Source: an uncultured Oscillospiraceae bacterium (GTDB lineage Bacteria > Bacillota > Clostridia > Oscillospirales > Oscillospiraceae). Taken from it: a DNA stretch of 64,000 bases. Each line of letters starts with the position of its first letter. Position 1 is the first letter of the stretch. Below, one piece after another: positions 40,331 to 49,971 of this stretch. The notes under the pieces were generated by a model that was not told where the DNA came from, ran no database searches, and saw only the letters and a list, made by a program, of their open reading frames with translations. Position numbers and translations under genes: made by a program. The DNA lies in assembly GCA_947589745.1 (NCBI GenBank), contig CANQCS010000008.1, positions 19,025 through 83,024 of the forward strand. The letters are read 5' to 3'.

Positions 40331-42347
40331 ATCTGCGGGGAGTGATAGATTGTGCGTCTTTGCCGGTACCACCGAGGGCAGGGAGCTGGTGGCGCTGCTG
40401 GCCGGACAGCCGGTGGCGGTGACCGCCTGCGTGGCCACGGAGTACGGGGAGACCCTGCTCCCCCTGCAGGAGAACCTAACCGTCTCCGCCGGACGGCTGA
40501 CGGAGGCGGAGATGGAGGACCTGTTCCGCCGGGAGCGGTTCGACTGCGTGGTGGACGCCACCCACCCCTACGCGGCAGCGGTGACGGACAACATCGCGGC
40601 GTCCTGCGGGGCGGCGGGGGTGGAGTATATTCGCCTGCTCCGGGGCGGGGAGGCCGCGCCGGGGGACGCCTTCTTCGCGGAGGACACCGCCGCCGCGGTG
40701 GAGTTTCTGGCAGACACCGAGGGCACCGTCCTCCTGACTACCGGCAGCAAGGAGCTGGGCCGGTACGCGGCGCTGCCCGGATTCGCGGAGCGGGTCTACG
40801 CGAGAGTGCTGCCCATGCCCGCGTCCCTGGCGTCCTGCGAGGCGGCGGGACTGCCGCCGGCCAGGATTCTGGCCATGCAGGGGCCGTTCTCCAAGGAGAT
40901 GAACGTCGCCATGCTGCGGATGACCGGGGCCAGGTGGCTGGTGACCAAGGACACCGGCGGCACCGGGGGCTTTCAGGAGAAGGCGGAGGCGGCAAAAGAG
41001 GCCGGGGCGTCCCTCCTGGTGGTGGGCCGTCCGCCCCAGAGACAGGGCCTGGATTTTTCCGGCACCGTTGCCCTGCTGTGCCGGAAGTTCGGTCTGACGC
41101 TGCGGCCCAGGGTCACGCTGGCGGGCATCGGTCCGGGGAGCGGGCCTGGCATGACGGGCGAGGTCCGGCGAGCCATCCGAGAGGCGGACTGCCTCATCGG
41201 GGCCAGGCGGATGCTGGAGGCGGCGGAGGCCGCGCCCCACCAGAAGACCGTGGCTGCCATTGCGCCGGAGGCCATCGCCGCTGCCATCCGGGAGCGGCGG
41301 GAGTGCCGCCGCTTCACGGTGCTGCTCTCCGGGGACGCCGGGTTCTACAGCGGGGCAAAAAAGCTGTTGCCGCTGCTGGACGGCTGTGAGGTGGAGGTCC
41401 TGCCGGGGCTCAGCTCCCTTTCTGTGCTCTGCGCCCGGCTGGGGACCAGCTACGAGGATGTGTACTGTGTGAGCTGCCACGGAAGGGACGTGGACCCCGT
41501 GGTGGACGTGGCTTCCCACCGCCGGATGTTCATCCTGGTGGGCGGTGAGGGCGGCATGGCCGGGCTGTGCCGGACGCTCACCGAAGCCGGGCTGGGCCAT
41601 GTCCGGGTCAGCGTGGGGGAGCGGCTGGGCTACCCGGAGGAGCGCATCACCACCGGCACGGCGGCGGAGCTGGTGGAGAGGACCTTCGACAGCCTCAGCG
41701 CCGCCCTCATCGAGAACGACTGGGCGGCGCCCTTCACCCCTGGACTGCCGGACGAGCTGTTCCAGCGGGGCAGGGGCGCGGACGGCGCGGTGGTGCCCAT
41801 GACCAAGCGGGAGGTCCGGGCGATGGCCCTGTCCTGCCTGGGCCTCACCGAGGACGCGGTGTGCTGGGACATCGGGGCCGGGACCGGGTCCGTGTCCATT
41901 GAAATGGCCCTCCAGGCCCGCCGGGGCAGGGTGTACGCCATCGAGAAGAAGGCGGCGGCGCTGGACCTGCTCCGGGAGAACACCGGCCGCTTCCACACGC
42001 GGAACGTGGAGATCGTCGCCGGAAGCGCCCCGGAGGCCTGCCGGGATCTGCCCGCCCCCACCCACGCCTTTATCGGCGGCAGCTCCGGCAACCTGCGGGA
42101 GCTGATCGCGCTGCTGCTGGAGAAGAACCCGGCGGTGCGCATCGTGGCGGCGGCCGTCTCCCTGGAGACGGCGGCGGAGCTGACAGCGGCCATGGAGGAA
42201 TTCGACTTTGCCGTCAAGGAGGCCGTGGCCCTGTCCGCGGCCCGGAGCCGGACGGCGGGGAGCTATCACCTGATGATTGCCCAGAATCCGGTGTATCTCT
42301 TTACATTGCAGCGGGAGGGGACAAAATTTTACGGGCAGGCTTTGTGA
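40320..42347 (+). CDS. Fused precorrin-6A reductase / CbiE / CbiT (three-domain enzyme)
   Basis: 675 residues. Domain 1 (about 10-255) is CobK/CbiJ: LCVFAGTTEGRELVALLAG, VVDATHPYAAAVTDNIA, TKDTGGTGGFQEK. Domain 2 (about 262-470) is CbiE: VTLAGIGPGSGPGMTGEVRR, CLIGARRMLEAAE, LLSGDAGFYSGAKKLLP. Domain 3 (about 485-675) is CbiT: MTKREVRAMALSCLGL, WDIGAGTGSVSIEMAL (SAM motif), IGGSSGNLRELI. Together these reduce precorrin-6A, methylate C-5 and C-15 and decarboxylate the C-12 acetate. ATG 40320 follows GGAGGTG inside cbiG. CbiE-CbiT fusions (CobL) are common; adding CobK is unusual. Confidence 0.93.
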   Translation: MSGKSAGSDRLCVFAGTTEGRELVALLAGQPVAVTACVATEYGETLLPLQENLTVSAGRLTEAEMEDLFRRERFDCVVDATHPYAAAVTDNIAASCGAAGVEYIRLLRGGEAAPGDAFFAEDTAAAVEFLADTEGTVLLTTGSKELGRYAALPGFAERVYARVLPMPASLASCEAAGLPPARILAMQGPFSKEMNVAMLRMTGARWLVTKDTGGTGGFQEKAEAAKEAGASLLVVGRPPQRQGLDFSGTVALLCRKFGLTLRPRVTLAGIGPGSGPGMTGEVRRAIREADCLIGARRMLEAAEAAPHQKTVAAIAPEAIAAAIRERRECRRFTVLLSGDAGFYSGAKKLLPLLDGCEVEVLPGLSSLSVLCARLGTSYEDVYCVSCHGRDVDPVVDVASHRRMFILVGGEGGMAGLCRTLTEAGLGHVRVSVGERLGYPEERITTGTAAELVERTFDSLSAALIENDWAAPFTPGLPDELFQRGRGADGAVVPMTKREVRAMALSCLGLTEDAVCWDIGAGTGSVSIEMALQARRGRVYAIEKKAAALDLLRENTGRFHTRNVEIVAGSAPEACRDLPAPTHAFIGGSSGNLRELIALLLEKNPAVRIVAAAVSLETAAELTAAMEEFDFAVKEAVALSAARSRTAGSYHLMIAQNPVYLFTLQREGTKFYGQAL

Positions 42348-42352
42348 AAGGC

Positions 42353-42381
42353 TTGACAAGCTGTGCCGCCGATACTATAAT
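42353..42381 (+). promoter_or_regulatory. Promoter of the corrinoid transport operon
   Basis: TTGACA (42353-42358), 17 bp, TATAAT (42376-42381): perfect consensus, beginning 5 bp after the previous stop codon. Confidence 0.9.
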
Positions 42382-42404
42382 CATCCGTGGAAAATTCCAT
42401 ACGC

Positions 42405-42592
42405 TTCAAGTGCCCCTTCCGGCGTCCGGCCGGTGGGGGAGGATAGAGAACCGGGTGAGAATCCCGGACGGTACCGCCGCTGTATGCGCCGGGGCCCGTA
42501 CTCGTCGGCGAAAGCCGGTCACTGGGAAACTGGGAAGGCAGAGTAGGGGCCAGGGAGGGACCTCCCGACGGCGCGAGTCAGAAGAACTGCTT
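42405..42592 (+). promoter_or_regulatory. Cobalamin riboswitch 2 (transport operon)
   Basis: A second complete B12 aptamer: CAAGTGCCCC start, GAACCGGGTGAGAATCCCGG, ACGGTACCGCCGCTGTATGCG (in part), GTCACTGGGAAACTGGGAAGG and GCGAGTCAGAAGAACTGC. It shares long blocks with riboswitch 1, suggesting duplication. It should lower transporter expression when cobalamin is abundant. Confidence 0.96.
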
Positions 42593-42650
42593 GAGGAGGA
42601 CCCCTGCCTGCGAGTGACGGGCGGAGGGGGTCATTTGTTGCGGAAAAACG

Positions 42651-42687
42651 GCCGTGGCAGCGTTTGCTGCCACGGCTTTCTTTTTTC
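42651..42687 (+). terminator. Riboswitch 2 expression-platform terminator
   Basis: An 11 bp stem (GCCGTGGCAGC with GCTGCCACGGC) then TTTCTTTTTT. The stem differs from that of riboswitch 1 by a C-to-T change matched by a compensatory change on the other arm. Confidence 0.85.
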
Positions 42688-42742
42688 GGACAGCCTCAAG
42701 GGCGCCTGGGTTTCCGAAAATTTTTACAGGAGGGATCCGAAC

Positions 42743-44032
42743 ATGAGAACCAACGCAAAGAAATGGCTGGCCCTGCTGCTGGCCGCCGCCATGGCCCTGA
42801 GCCTGCTGACCGCCTGCGGCGGTGCCGGGAACGACAGCGGCGCCGATGACCAGCAGAGCAGCGGCCAGCAGACCGAAGACCAGCAGCCGTCCGACGCCGC
42901 CCCGGCGGATGGCGGGCAGACCGGCGATCAGGACCAGGGCCAGCAGGCGGAAGACCGGCAGCCCGCCGAACCGGACAAGAACGACCTAACCGTGGTCAAC
43001 TCCATGGAGCTTCAGTACGCCAACAACTTCTCCGTGGACTACTGCGCCAACGGCTGCAAGATCATCACCAATGGCGCGGAGCAGAAATTCCTGTGGGTGC
43101 CGGAGGGGGCCGAGGTACCCGATGACACCGGCGATATGACCGTGCTGCAGGCCCCGCTGACCAAGATCGGCTGCTTCTCCACCACCCACGCCACGTTGTT
43201 CCACGCTATCGGGGCCATAGACAGGATCAACCTGGTCACCACGGCCCAGGACAAGTGGTACATCGAGCAGGTGGCCCAGCAGATCGCCGACGGCACCACC
43301 GCCTATGTGGGCAAGAACAGCGAGCCCGACTTTGAGCTCATCAGCGCCGCCGCGCCCCAGATCATCATCATCTCCGCCAACACCATCCACGGCAGCGAGG
43401 AGGTGCTGGAGAAGCTGACGGAGCTGAACATCCCCTACATCGCCGACAGCCAGCACCTGGAGAACCACCCCCTGGGCCGCGTGGAGTGGGTCAAGCTGGT
43501 GGGCGCGCTGCTGGATATGGAGGACGAGGCCGACACCTACTTTGACGACGCTGTGGCCCGGGTGGAGGCCGTCACGGCGGCCGCCGCTCAGGAGGAGGGC
43601 AGCCCCACTGTCATCCAGACCTATGTCTATAACGGCATGGTGTACGTCCGCAACGGCGGCGACTACGTGAACAAAATGCTGGAGCTGGCCGGAGGCACCT
43701 ACCCCTTCGCGGACCTGGAGCCGGAGATCGGCGGCAACACCAAGATGACCATCGAGGAGTTCTACGCCCAAAGCGTGGACACGGACGTGCTGATCTACGA
43801 CAACACCAGCGACACCAGCGTGGCCTCTGTGGCGGATATTCTGGCCCACGGCGATTTCCTGGGCGACATGAAGGCCATTCAGGAGGGCAACGTATGGGGC
43901 GTCAACAAGAACTACTGGCAGTCCGCAGATGACGTGGCCACCATGATCGAGGACATCGCCACCATCCTCTATCACCCGGAGAACGTGGACAGCCTGCATT
44001 ACTTCTACCGAATGCCCGCAGAGGCGCAATAA
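42743..44032 (+). CDS. Corrinoid/siderophore-type ABC substrate-binding lipoprotein (first copy)
   Basis: 429 residues. Lipoprotein signal (AAAMALSLLTAC, lipobox Cys near residue 28), then a long Gln/Asp/Gly/Pro-rich linker to about 75, then a BtuF/FepB-like periplasmic-binding fold (TTHATLFHAIGAIDRINLV, LISAAAPQIIIISANT, HPLGRVEWVKLVGALL, YVRNGGDYVNKMLELAGG). It should deliver cobalamin or cobinamide to the permease at 45377. Substrate choice rests on the upstream B12 riboswitch. A paralogue follows 22 bp downstream. Confidence 0.9.
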   Translation: MRTNAKKWLALLLAAAMALSLLTACGGAGNDSGADDQQSSGQQTEDQQPSDAAPADGGQTGDQDQGQQAEDRQPAEPDKNDLTVVNSMELQYANNFSVDYCANGCKIITNGAEQKFLWVPEGAEVPDDTGDMTVLQAPLTKIGCFSTTHATLFHAIGAIDRINLVTTAQDKWYIEQVAQQIADGTTAYVGKNSEPDFELISAAAPQIIIISANTIHGSEEVLEKLTELNIPYIADSQHLENHPLGRVEWVKLVGALLDMEDEADTYFDDAVARVEAVTAAAAQEEGSPTVIQTYVYNGMVYVRNGGDYVNKMLELAGGTYPFADLEPEIGGNTKMTIEEFYAQSVDTDVLIYDNTSDTSVASVADILAHGDFLGDMKAIQEGNVWGVNKNYWQSADDVATMIEDIATILYHPENVDSLHYFYRMPAEAQ

Positions 44033-44054
44033 ACATCACGGGAGAAACAAAAAT

Positions 44055-45308
44055 ATGAAAAAAACATTCCAAAACTGGCTGGCCCTGGCGCTGGCCCTGA
44101 CAATGCTGCTGAGCCTGCTGGCCGCCTGCGGCGGCAACAGCCAGAACGGCGGCGCCGACGATCAGCAGACCAACGGCCAGCAGACCGAGGAACAGCAGGC
44201 CGGAGACAATGACAGCCAGACCGCGGACCAGACCGACGATACCCAGCAGCCTCCCGAGAACGAGACGCCCCAGCCCGCGCTGGTGTCCCAAGGCTTCATG
44301 CCCCTGGACTACGCCGAGAACTTCTCCATCGAGCTCTATGAAAACGGCTGCCGCATGATCCGGGGCGGCGCCAACGACGTGCAGCTGCTGGTGGTGCCCG
44401 AGGGCGTGGAGGTCCCGGAGGAGGAGATCGGGGATGACGTGTCCGTCCTCCAGCAGCCCATCGACCGGGTGTACATGGCCAGCACCGGCATGGTGTCCGT
44501 CGTCGACGCCATCGGCGGCCTGGACCACGTGAAGCTGGTGGCCACCGATGTGGACGGCTGGTACGTGGACGGCGTGGTGGAGAAGATGAACGCCGGGGAG
44601 ATCGCCTTCTCCGGCAACTACAAGGAGCCGGACTATGAGCAGATGACCGCCAATGATATCCAGCTCCACGTGGACACCACCATGCTGGACGGCTATCCCG
44701 AGGTGGTGGAGAAGTTTGAGGAGCTGGGCATCCCCACCTTTATCGAGGACTCCTCTCAGGAGAGCCACCCCCTGGCCCGGGTGGAGTGGGTCAAGGTATT
44801 CGGCGTGCTCTTCGGCCTGGAGGACGAGGCCCAGAAGTATTTTGACGGGCAGAAGGCCCTGCTGGAGAACGCCGGTGGCACCGACACCGGCAAGACCGTG
44901 GCCATGGGCTATATCGCCTCCAGCGGCTCCTGCTACGCCCGCAACGGCGGCGACTACATGGCCCAGATGATCGGCATGGCCGGTGGCGACTACGTCCGCG
45001 CCAACGAAAACGCGGACGAGAGCGGCAACCAGAAGATGACCTTTGAGGAGTGGTATGCCGATTTCAAGGACGCGGAGTACCTCTTCTATGTCAACTTCGC
45101 CTTGGGATTCCACTCCGTCCAGGAGATGATCGACTACAATCCCCTTTTCGCGGACTTCAGGGCGGTCCAGGACGGCCATGTGTATATCACCTCCCCTGAC
45201 TTCACCCAGTCCACCGCCGCCATCGCCGCCATCGTGGCGGATATGAACACCATCCTCACCAGCGACGATCCGGCGGTCACCACCGACCACCTCATCAAGA
45301 TCGACTGA
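44055..45308 (+). CDS. Corrinoid/siderophore-type ABC substrate-binding lipoprotein (second copy)
   Basis: 417 residues, paralogous to the preceding protein across its length: a lipobox LSLLAAC, a Gln/Asp/Thr-rich linker, SFMPLDYAENFSIELYENGC against the first copy's MELQYANNFSVDYCANGC, then HPLARVEWVKVFGVLFGLED and YARNGGDYMAQMIGMAGG. Differences cluster in the central binding region, so the two may recognise different corrinoids or redox forms. Followed by a hairpin that probably limits transcription into the permease. Confidence 0.9.
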   Translation: MKKTFQNWLALALALTMLLSLLAACGGNSQNGGADDQQTNGQQTEEQQAGDNDSQTADQTDDTQQPPENETPQPALVSQGFMPLDYAENFSIELYENGCRMIRGGANDVQLLVVPEGVEVPEEEIGDDVSVLQQPIDRVYMASTGMVSVVDAIGGLDHVKLVATDVDGWYVDGVVEKMNAGEIAFSGNYKEPDYEQMTANDIQLHVDTTMLDGYPEVVEKFEELGIPTFIEDSSQESHPLARVEWVKVFGVLFGLEDEAQKYFDGQKALLENAGGTDTGKTVAMGYIASSGSCYARNGGDYMAQMIGMAGGDYVRANENADESGNQKMTFEEWYADFKDAEYLFYVNFALGFHSVQEMIDYNPLFADFRAVQDGHVYITSPDFTQSTAAIAAIVADMNTILTSDDPAVTTDHLIKID

Positions 45309-45327
45309 ACCACTGGTTCGCATCTAC

Positions 45328-45357
45328 CGGAAGGGCGGGCATACGCCCGCCCTTCCG
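45328..45357 (+). other. Intercistronic hairpin between binding protein and permease genes
   Basis: A 13 bp perfect stem (CGGAAGGGCGGGC with its complement, 4 nt loop) without a T tract, 20 bp past the stop. As in the sugar ABC operon, it probably stabilises the upstream mRNA or gives partial termination. Confidence 0.7.
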
Positions 45358-45376
45358 CCAGATAGAGAGGTATCCA

Positions 45377-46468
45377 ATGCAATCACAAACCAATGAAACG
45401 CGCCGGAGCATCAGCCGGTTTTTCCTGGCGGTGGTCCTGCTGCTGGCCCTGCTGGCCTGGGGACTGGTGTTGAACGTGAACACCGGCTCTGTGGACATCC
45501 CCGCCGGACAGGTGTTTTCTCTGGTGTGGGACGCCGTCCGCGCCGGGGCCCACGACCTCGTTACACGGGAGGACACCCTCTCCCTGGTCACCGGGGCCTC
45601 CACCGAGAGCAAGATCATCTTCAGCATCCGAATGCCCCGGATGTTGCTGGCCGCCATTCTGGGCGGGGCCCTGTCCGTGGCGGGCTTCCTGCTCCAGACC
45701 TTCTTCCGCAACCCCATCGCCGGGCCCTTCGTGCTGGGCATCTCCTCGGGGGCCAAGATGGTGGTCAGCTTCGTAATGATCTTCGCCCTCCGGTATGTTT
45801 CCCGGGTCACCTCCGCCATGATGATCCTGGCGGCCTTCGCGGGGTCGCTGCTGATCGTGGGCGTGGTGCTGCTCTTCTCCCAGAGGGTCCACAACATGTC
45901 CATGCTGCTGGTCATCGGCATCATGGTGGGCTACATCTGCTCCGCCGTCACCGACTTCTTCATCACCTTCGCCAAGGAGCAGGATATCGCCAACCTGACC
46001 AGCTGGTCCATGGGCAGCTTCTCCGGGGCCAACTGGGACAACGTCCGCTGGGCGGCGGGCATCTGCCTGGTGTCCATGGCGGCGGCGTGGCTGCTGAGCA
46101 AGCCCATCGGGGCCTACGCCCTGGGGGAGGGCTACGCCCAGAGCCTGGGCGTCAACATCAAGCTCTTCCGGGCCATGCTGATCCTGCTGTCCAGCCTGCT
46201 CTCCGCCTGCGTCACCGCCTTCGCCGGGCCTATCTCCTTCGTGGGCATCGCGGTGCCCCACATCACCAGGTCCCTGCTGAAGACCTCCCGGCCCGCCCTG
46301 GTGATCCCGGCGGCGTACCTCTGCGGCGCGGTGTTCTGCATCTTCTGCGACCTCATCGCCCGCACCGCCTTTGCCCCCGCCGAGCTGGCCATCGGCACGG
46401 TCACCTCCGCCTTCGGCGCGCCGGTGGTCATCTACATGATGCTCCGCCGCCGGAGAGAGCAGCAGTGA
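45377..46468 (+). CDS. FecCD-family ABC permease (BtuC type)
   Basis: 363 residues, about ten membrane helices. Family motifs are GGALSVAGFLLQTFFRNPIA (about 96-115), GPFVLGISSGAK, TAFAGPISFVGIAVPHITR and PAELAIGTVTSAFGAPVVIY near the C-terminus. It forms the membrane channel for a metal-chelate or corrinoid; the B12 riboswitch favours a BtuC role. Followed 11 bp later by its ATPase. Confidence 0.94.
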   Translation: MQSQTNETRRSISRFFLAVVLLLALLAWGLVLNVNTGSVDIPAGQVFSLVWDAVRAGAHDLVTREDTLSLVTGASTESKIIFSIRMPRMLLAAILGGALSVAGFLLQTFFRNPIAGPFVLGISSGAKMVVSFVMIFALRYVSRVTSAMMILAAFAGSLLIVGVVLLFSQRVHNMSMLLVIGIMVGYICSAVTDFFITFAKEQDIANLTSWSMGSFSGANWDNVRWAAGICLVSMAAAWLLSKPIGAYALGEGYAQSLGVNIKLFRAMLILLSSLLSACVTAFAGPISFVGIAVPHITRSLLKTSRPALVIPAAYLCGAVFCIFCDLIARTAFAPAELAIGTVTSAFGAPVVIYMMLRRRREQQ

Positions 46469-46479
46469 GGGGGACGGCG

Positions 46480-47640
46480 ATGGCATACTTTCAGACAGAG
46501 AAGCTGGCCGTGGGCTATCGGGGGAACGTCCTCATCCACGACATCGATATCCAAATCGAAAAGGGGAAGATCCTCACCCTCATCGGCCCCAACGGGGCCG
46601 GGAAATCCACCATTCTGAGATCCATCACCCGCCACCTGGCCAAGCTGGGGGGTGCGGTGTACATTGAGAGCCAGGATATCCACCGCTGGACCCCCAAGCA
46701 GCTGGCCCGGCGGCTGGCGGTGGTGCTCACCGAGCGCATCCGCCCGGAGCTGATGACCTGCGGTGAGGTGGTGGCCACGGGCCGCTACCCCTACACCAAC
46801 GCCCTGGGCCGGCTGACGGAGAAGGACCGGGCGGTGGTCCGGGAGTCGCTGCGGCGGGTCCACGCCCTGGAGCTGGAGGACCAGGACTTCTCCACCCTCT
46901 CCGACGGCCAGCGGCAGCGGATCATGCTGGCCCGGGCCATCTGCCAGGAGCCGGAGATCATCGTCCTGGACGAGCCTACGGCCTACCTGGATATCCGGCA
47001 CAAGATCGAGCTGCTGGACATCCTCCGGGAGATGGCCCATGAGAAGGGCATCACCGTCATCATGTCCCTCCACGAGATCGACCTGGCCACCAAGATCTCC
47101 GACTACCTCATCTGCGTCAAGGGGGACACCATCGCCGCCTTCGGTCCGCCGGAGGACATCCTGGCCGGGGACGCCATCGACAAGCTCTACGACATCGAGC
47201 ACGGCTCCTACGACCTGCTCTTCGGCAGCGTGGAGCTGGGAAGGCCGGTGGGGGAGCCGGAGGTGTTCGTGGTGGCGGGGGCGGGCTTCGGCGCGGACTG
47301 CTTCCGGGCACTCCAGAAGCGGCAGACCCCCTTCGCCGCCGGGGTGCTGTTTGACAACGACGTGGACTGCCGCATCGCCCGGGAGCTGAGCACCCGCGTC
47401 ATCTCCGCCCCGGCCTTTGAGCCAATGGGGGAGGAGGCATACAGGGACGCCGCCGCGGCGCTGGTGAAGTGCCGGACGGTCATCGACGCGGGCACCCCCG
47501 TGGGGACCCTCAACGCCGTGAACGGCCGCCTGCTGGCCCTGGCAAAGGAAAAGAACATTCCCGTCTATGGGGGCTGGCGGGCCTGGGCGGAAAAACTGGA
47601 GGAACAGCGACATGGAACACGATGCCAACCGGATGTATGA
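46480..47640 (+). CDS. ABC transporter ATPase (BtuD/FepC type) with C-terminal extension
   Basis: 386 residues. Walker A GPNGAGKST (36-44), Q-loop region, signature LSDGQRQR, Walker B IIVLDEP and switch SLHEID are all intact in the first 255 residues. The last about 130 residues (from PEVFVVAGAGFGADC) are an extra domain with FDNDVDCRIARELS and CRTVIDAGTPVGTLNAVN motifs, an alpha/beta layout not found in BtuD or FepC. It could sense or bind cargo. The frame is open upstream but ATG 46480 is the start after the GGGGGAC/GAGG-containing stretch. Overlaps the CbiK-like gene by 29 bp. Confidence 0.9.
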   Translation: MAYFQTEKLAVGYRGNVLIHDIDIQIEKGKILTLIGPNGAGKSTILRSITRHLAKLGGAVYIESQDIHRWTPKQLARRLAVVLTERIRPELMTCGEVVATGRYPYTNALGRLTEKDRAVVRESLRRVHALELEDQDFSTLSDGQRQRIMLARAICQEPEIIVLDEPTAYLDIRHKIELLDILREMAHEKGITVIMSLHEIDLATKISDYLICVKGDTIAAFGPPEDILAGDAIDKLYDIEHGSYDLLFGSVELGRPVGEPEVFVVAGAGFGADCFRALQKRQTPFAAGVLFDNDVDCRIARELSTRVISAPAFEPMGEEAYRDAAAALVKCRTVIDAGTPVGTLNAVNGRLLALAKEKNIPVYGGWRAWAEKLEEQRHGTRCQPDV

Positions 47641-47965
47641 GCGCATGGCGGAACTGCTCCGGTCCCGGCCCGGCGCTCCCATGCGGCTCTGTACTGCGGA
47701 GGGGATACCCGACTTCGACAGCGCGGTGCGGGAGCTCACCGCCCTGCCCCAGCGGCGGGTGCTGCTGGCGCCGCTACTCTTTGTAGCCGGAGAGCACGCC
47801 AAGGAGGACATGGCCGGAGAAGGGGAGGGGAGCCTCCGCTCCCGGCTGGTCCGGGCGGGCTTCTGGGTGGACTGTGCCCTCAGAGGGCTGGGCGAGCGGC
47901 CCGCTGTGCGGGAGATGTATGTGGAGAGAGCCCGGGAGGCGGTGGAGGGAGCCGCGGCCCGATGA
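47612..47965 (+). CDS. Half-length CbiK-like protein (C-terminal chelatase domain only)
   Basis: 117 residues matching only the second half of anaerobic cobaltochelatase CbiK (normally about 260-300). It begins MEHDANRMYERM, just after the point where the catalytic GHGT motif would lie. It then has TAEGIPDFDSAVREL, LLAPLLFVAGEHAKEDMAGE (the metal-binding His block) and LRGLGERPAVREMYVERA. The first-half active-site histidine is missing. It is translated out of the ATPase gene with 29 bp overlap. Either a degenerate remnant or a small metal-binding partner acting as a homodimer. Confidence 0.75.
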   Translation: MEHDANRMYERMAELLRSRPGAPMRLCTAEGIPDFDSAVRELTALPQRRVLLAPLLFVAGEHAKEDMAGEGEGSLRSRLVRAGFWVDCALRGLGERPAVREMYVERAREAVEGAAAR

Positions 47966-47989
47966 TACTTTTTCGGAAAGGAAAAGTAT
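47964..47989 (+). repeat. Fragment of dispersed hairpin element (proximal hairpin only)
   Basis: GATACTTTTTC and GAAAAGTAT pair around GGAAAG. It begins within the stop codon region of the CbiK-like gene and has no middle or distal part. Confidence 0.6.
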
Positions 47990-48013
47990 GATTGCCTACA
48001 GTCCTACCTAGAG

Positions 48014-48047
48014 AAAGCGCGGCATGACGAACATCATGCCGCGCTTT
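48014..48047. terminator. Bidirectional terminator between the B12 transport operon and pckA
   Basis: A perfect 14 bp stem AAAGCGCGGCATGA with TCATGCCGCGCTTT; A/T runs flank it on both sides, serving the convergent operons. Confidence 0.85.
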
Positions 48048-48099
48048 GAAAATGCTGTGAATTTGTTTGATGGGACGGCGCCTGATGCTTTCCCTTCAA

Positions 48100-49707
<1,608 letters not shown>

Positions 49708-49971
49708 TAAGAGAAATCCTCCTTTATAATGTTAGGACCGGAATGCGGTCCCGGATCGTCTCTGCGGGAACATGTCCGGCGGAGAAAATCTTTTCATTCT
49801 CTATCATAACGGATTTTTCGCAAAAAGGCAAGAGCCCATTTTAATCTCTTCATGAAATTGTGTATAATAAATAAGTTATGGGAACATTTGCGTGGCCGTT
49901 GGCGGCATCTTGACCTGTGGCGGCATCTGTCGAAAGGCGTGACAAGGTACGTTGTATTCTCTGAGGCGGGA

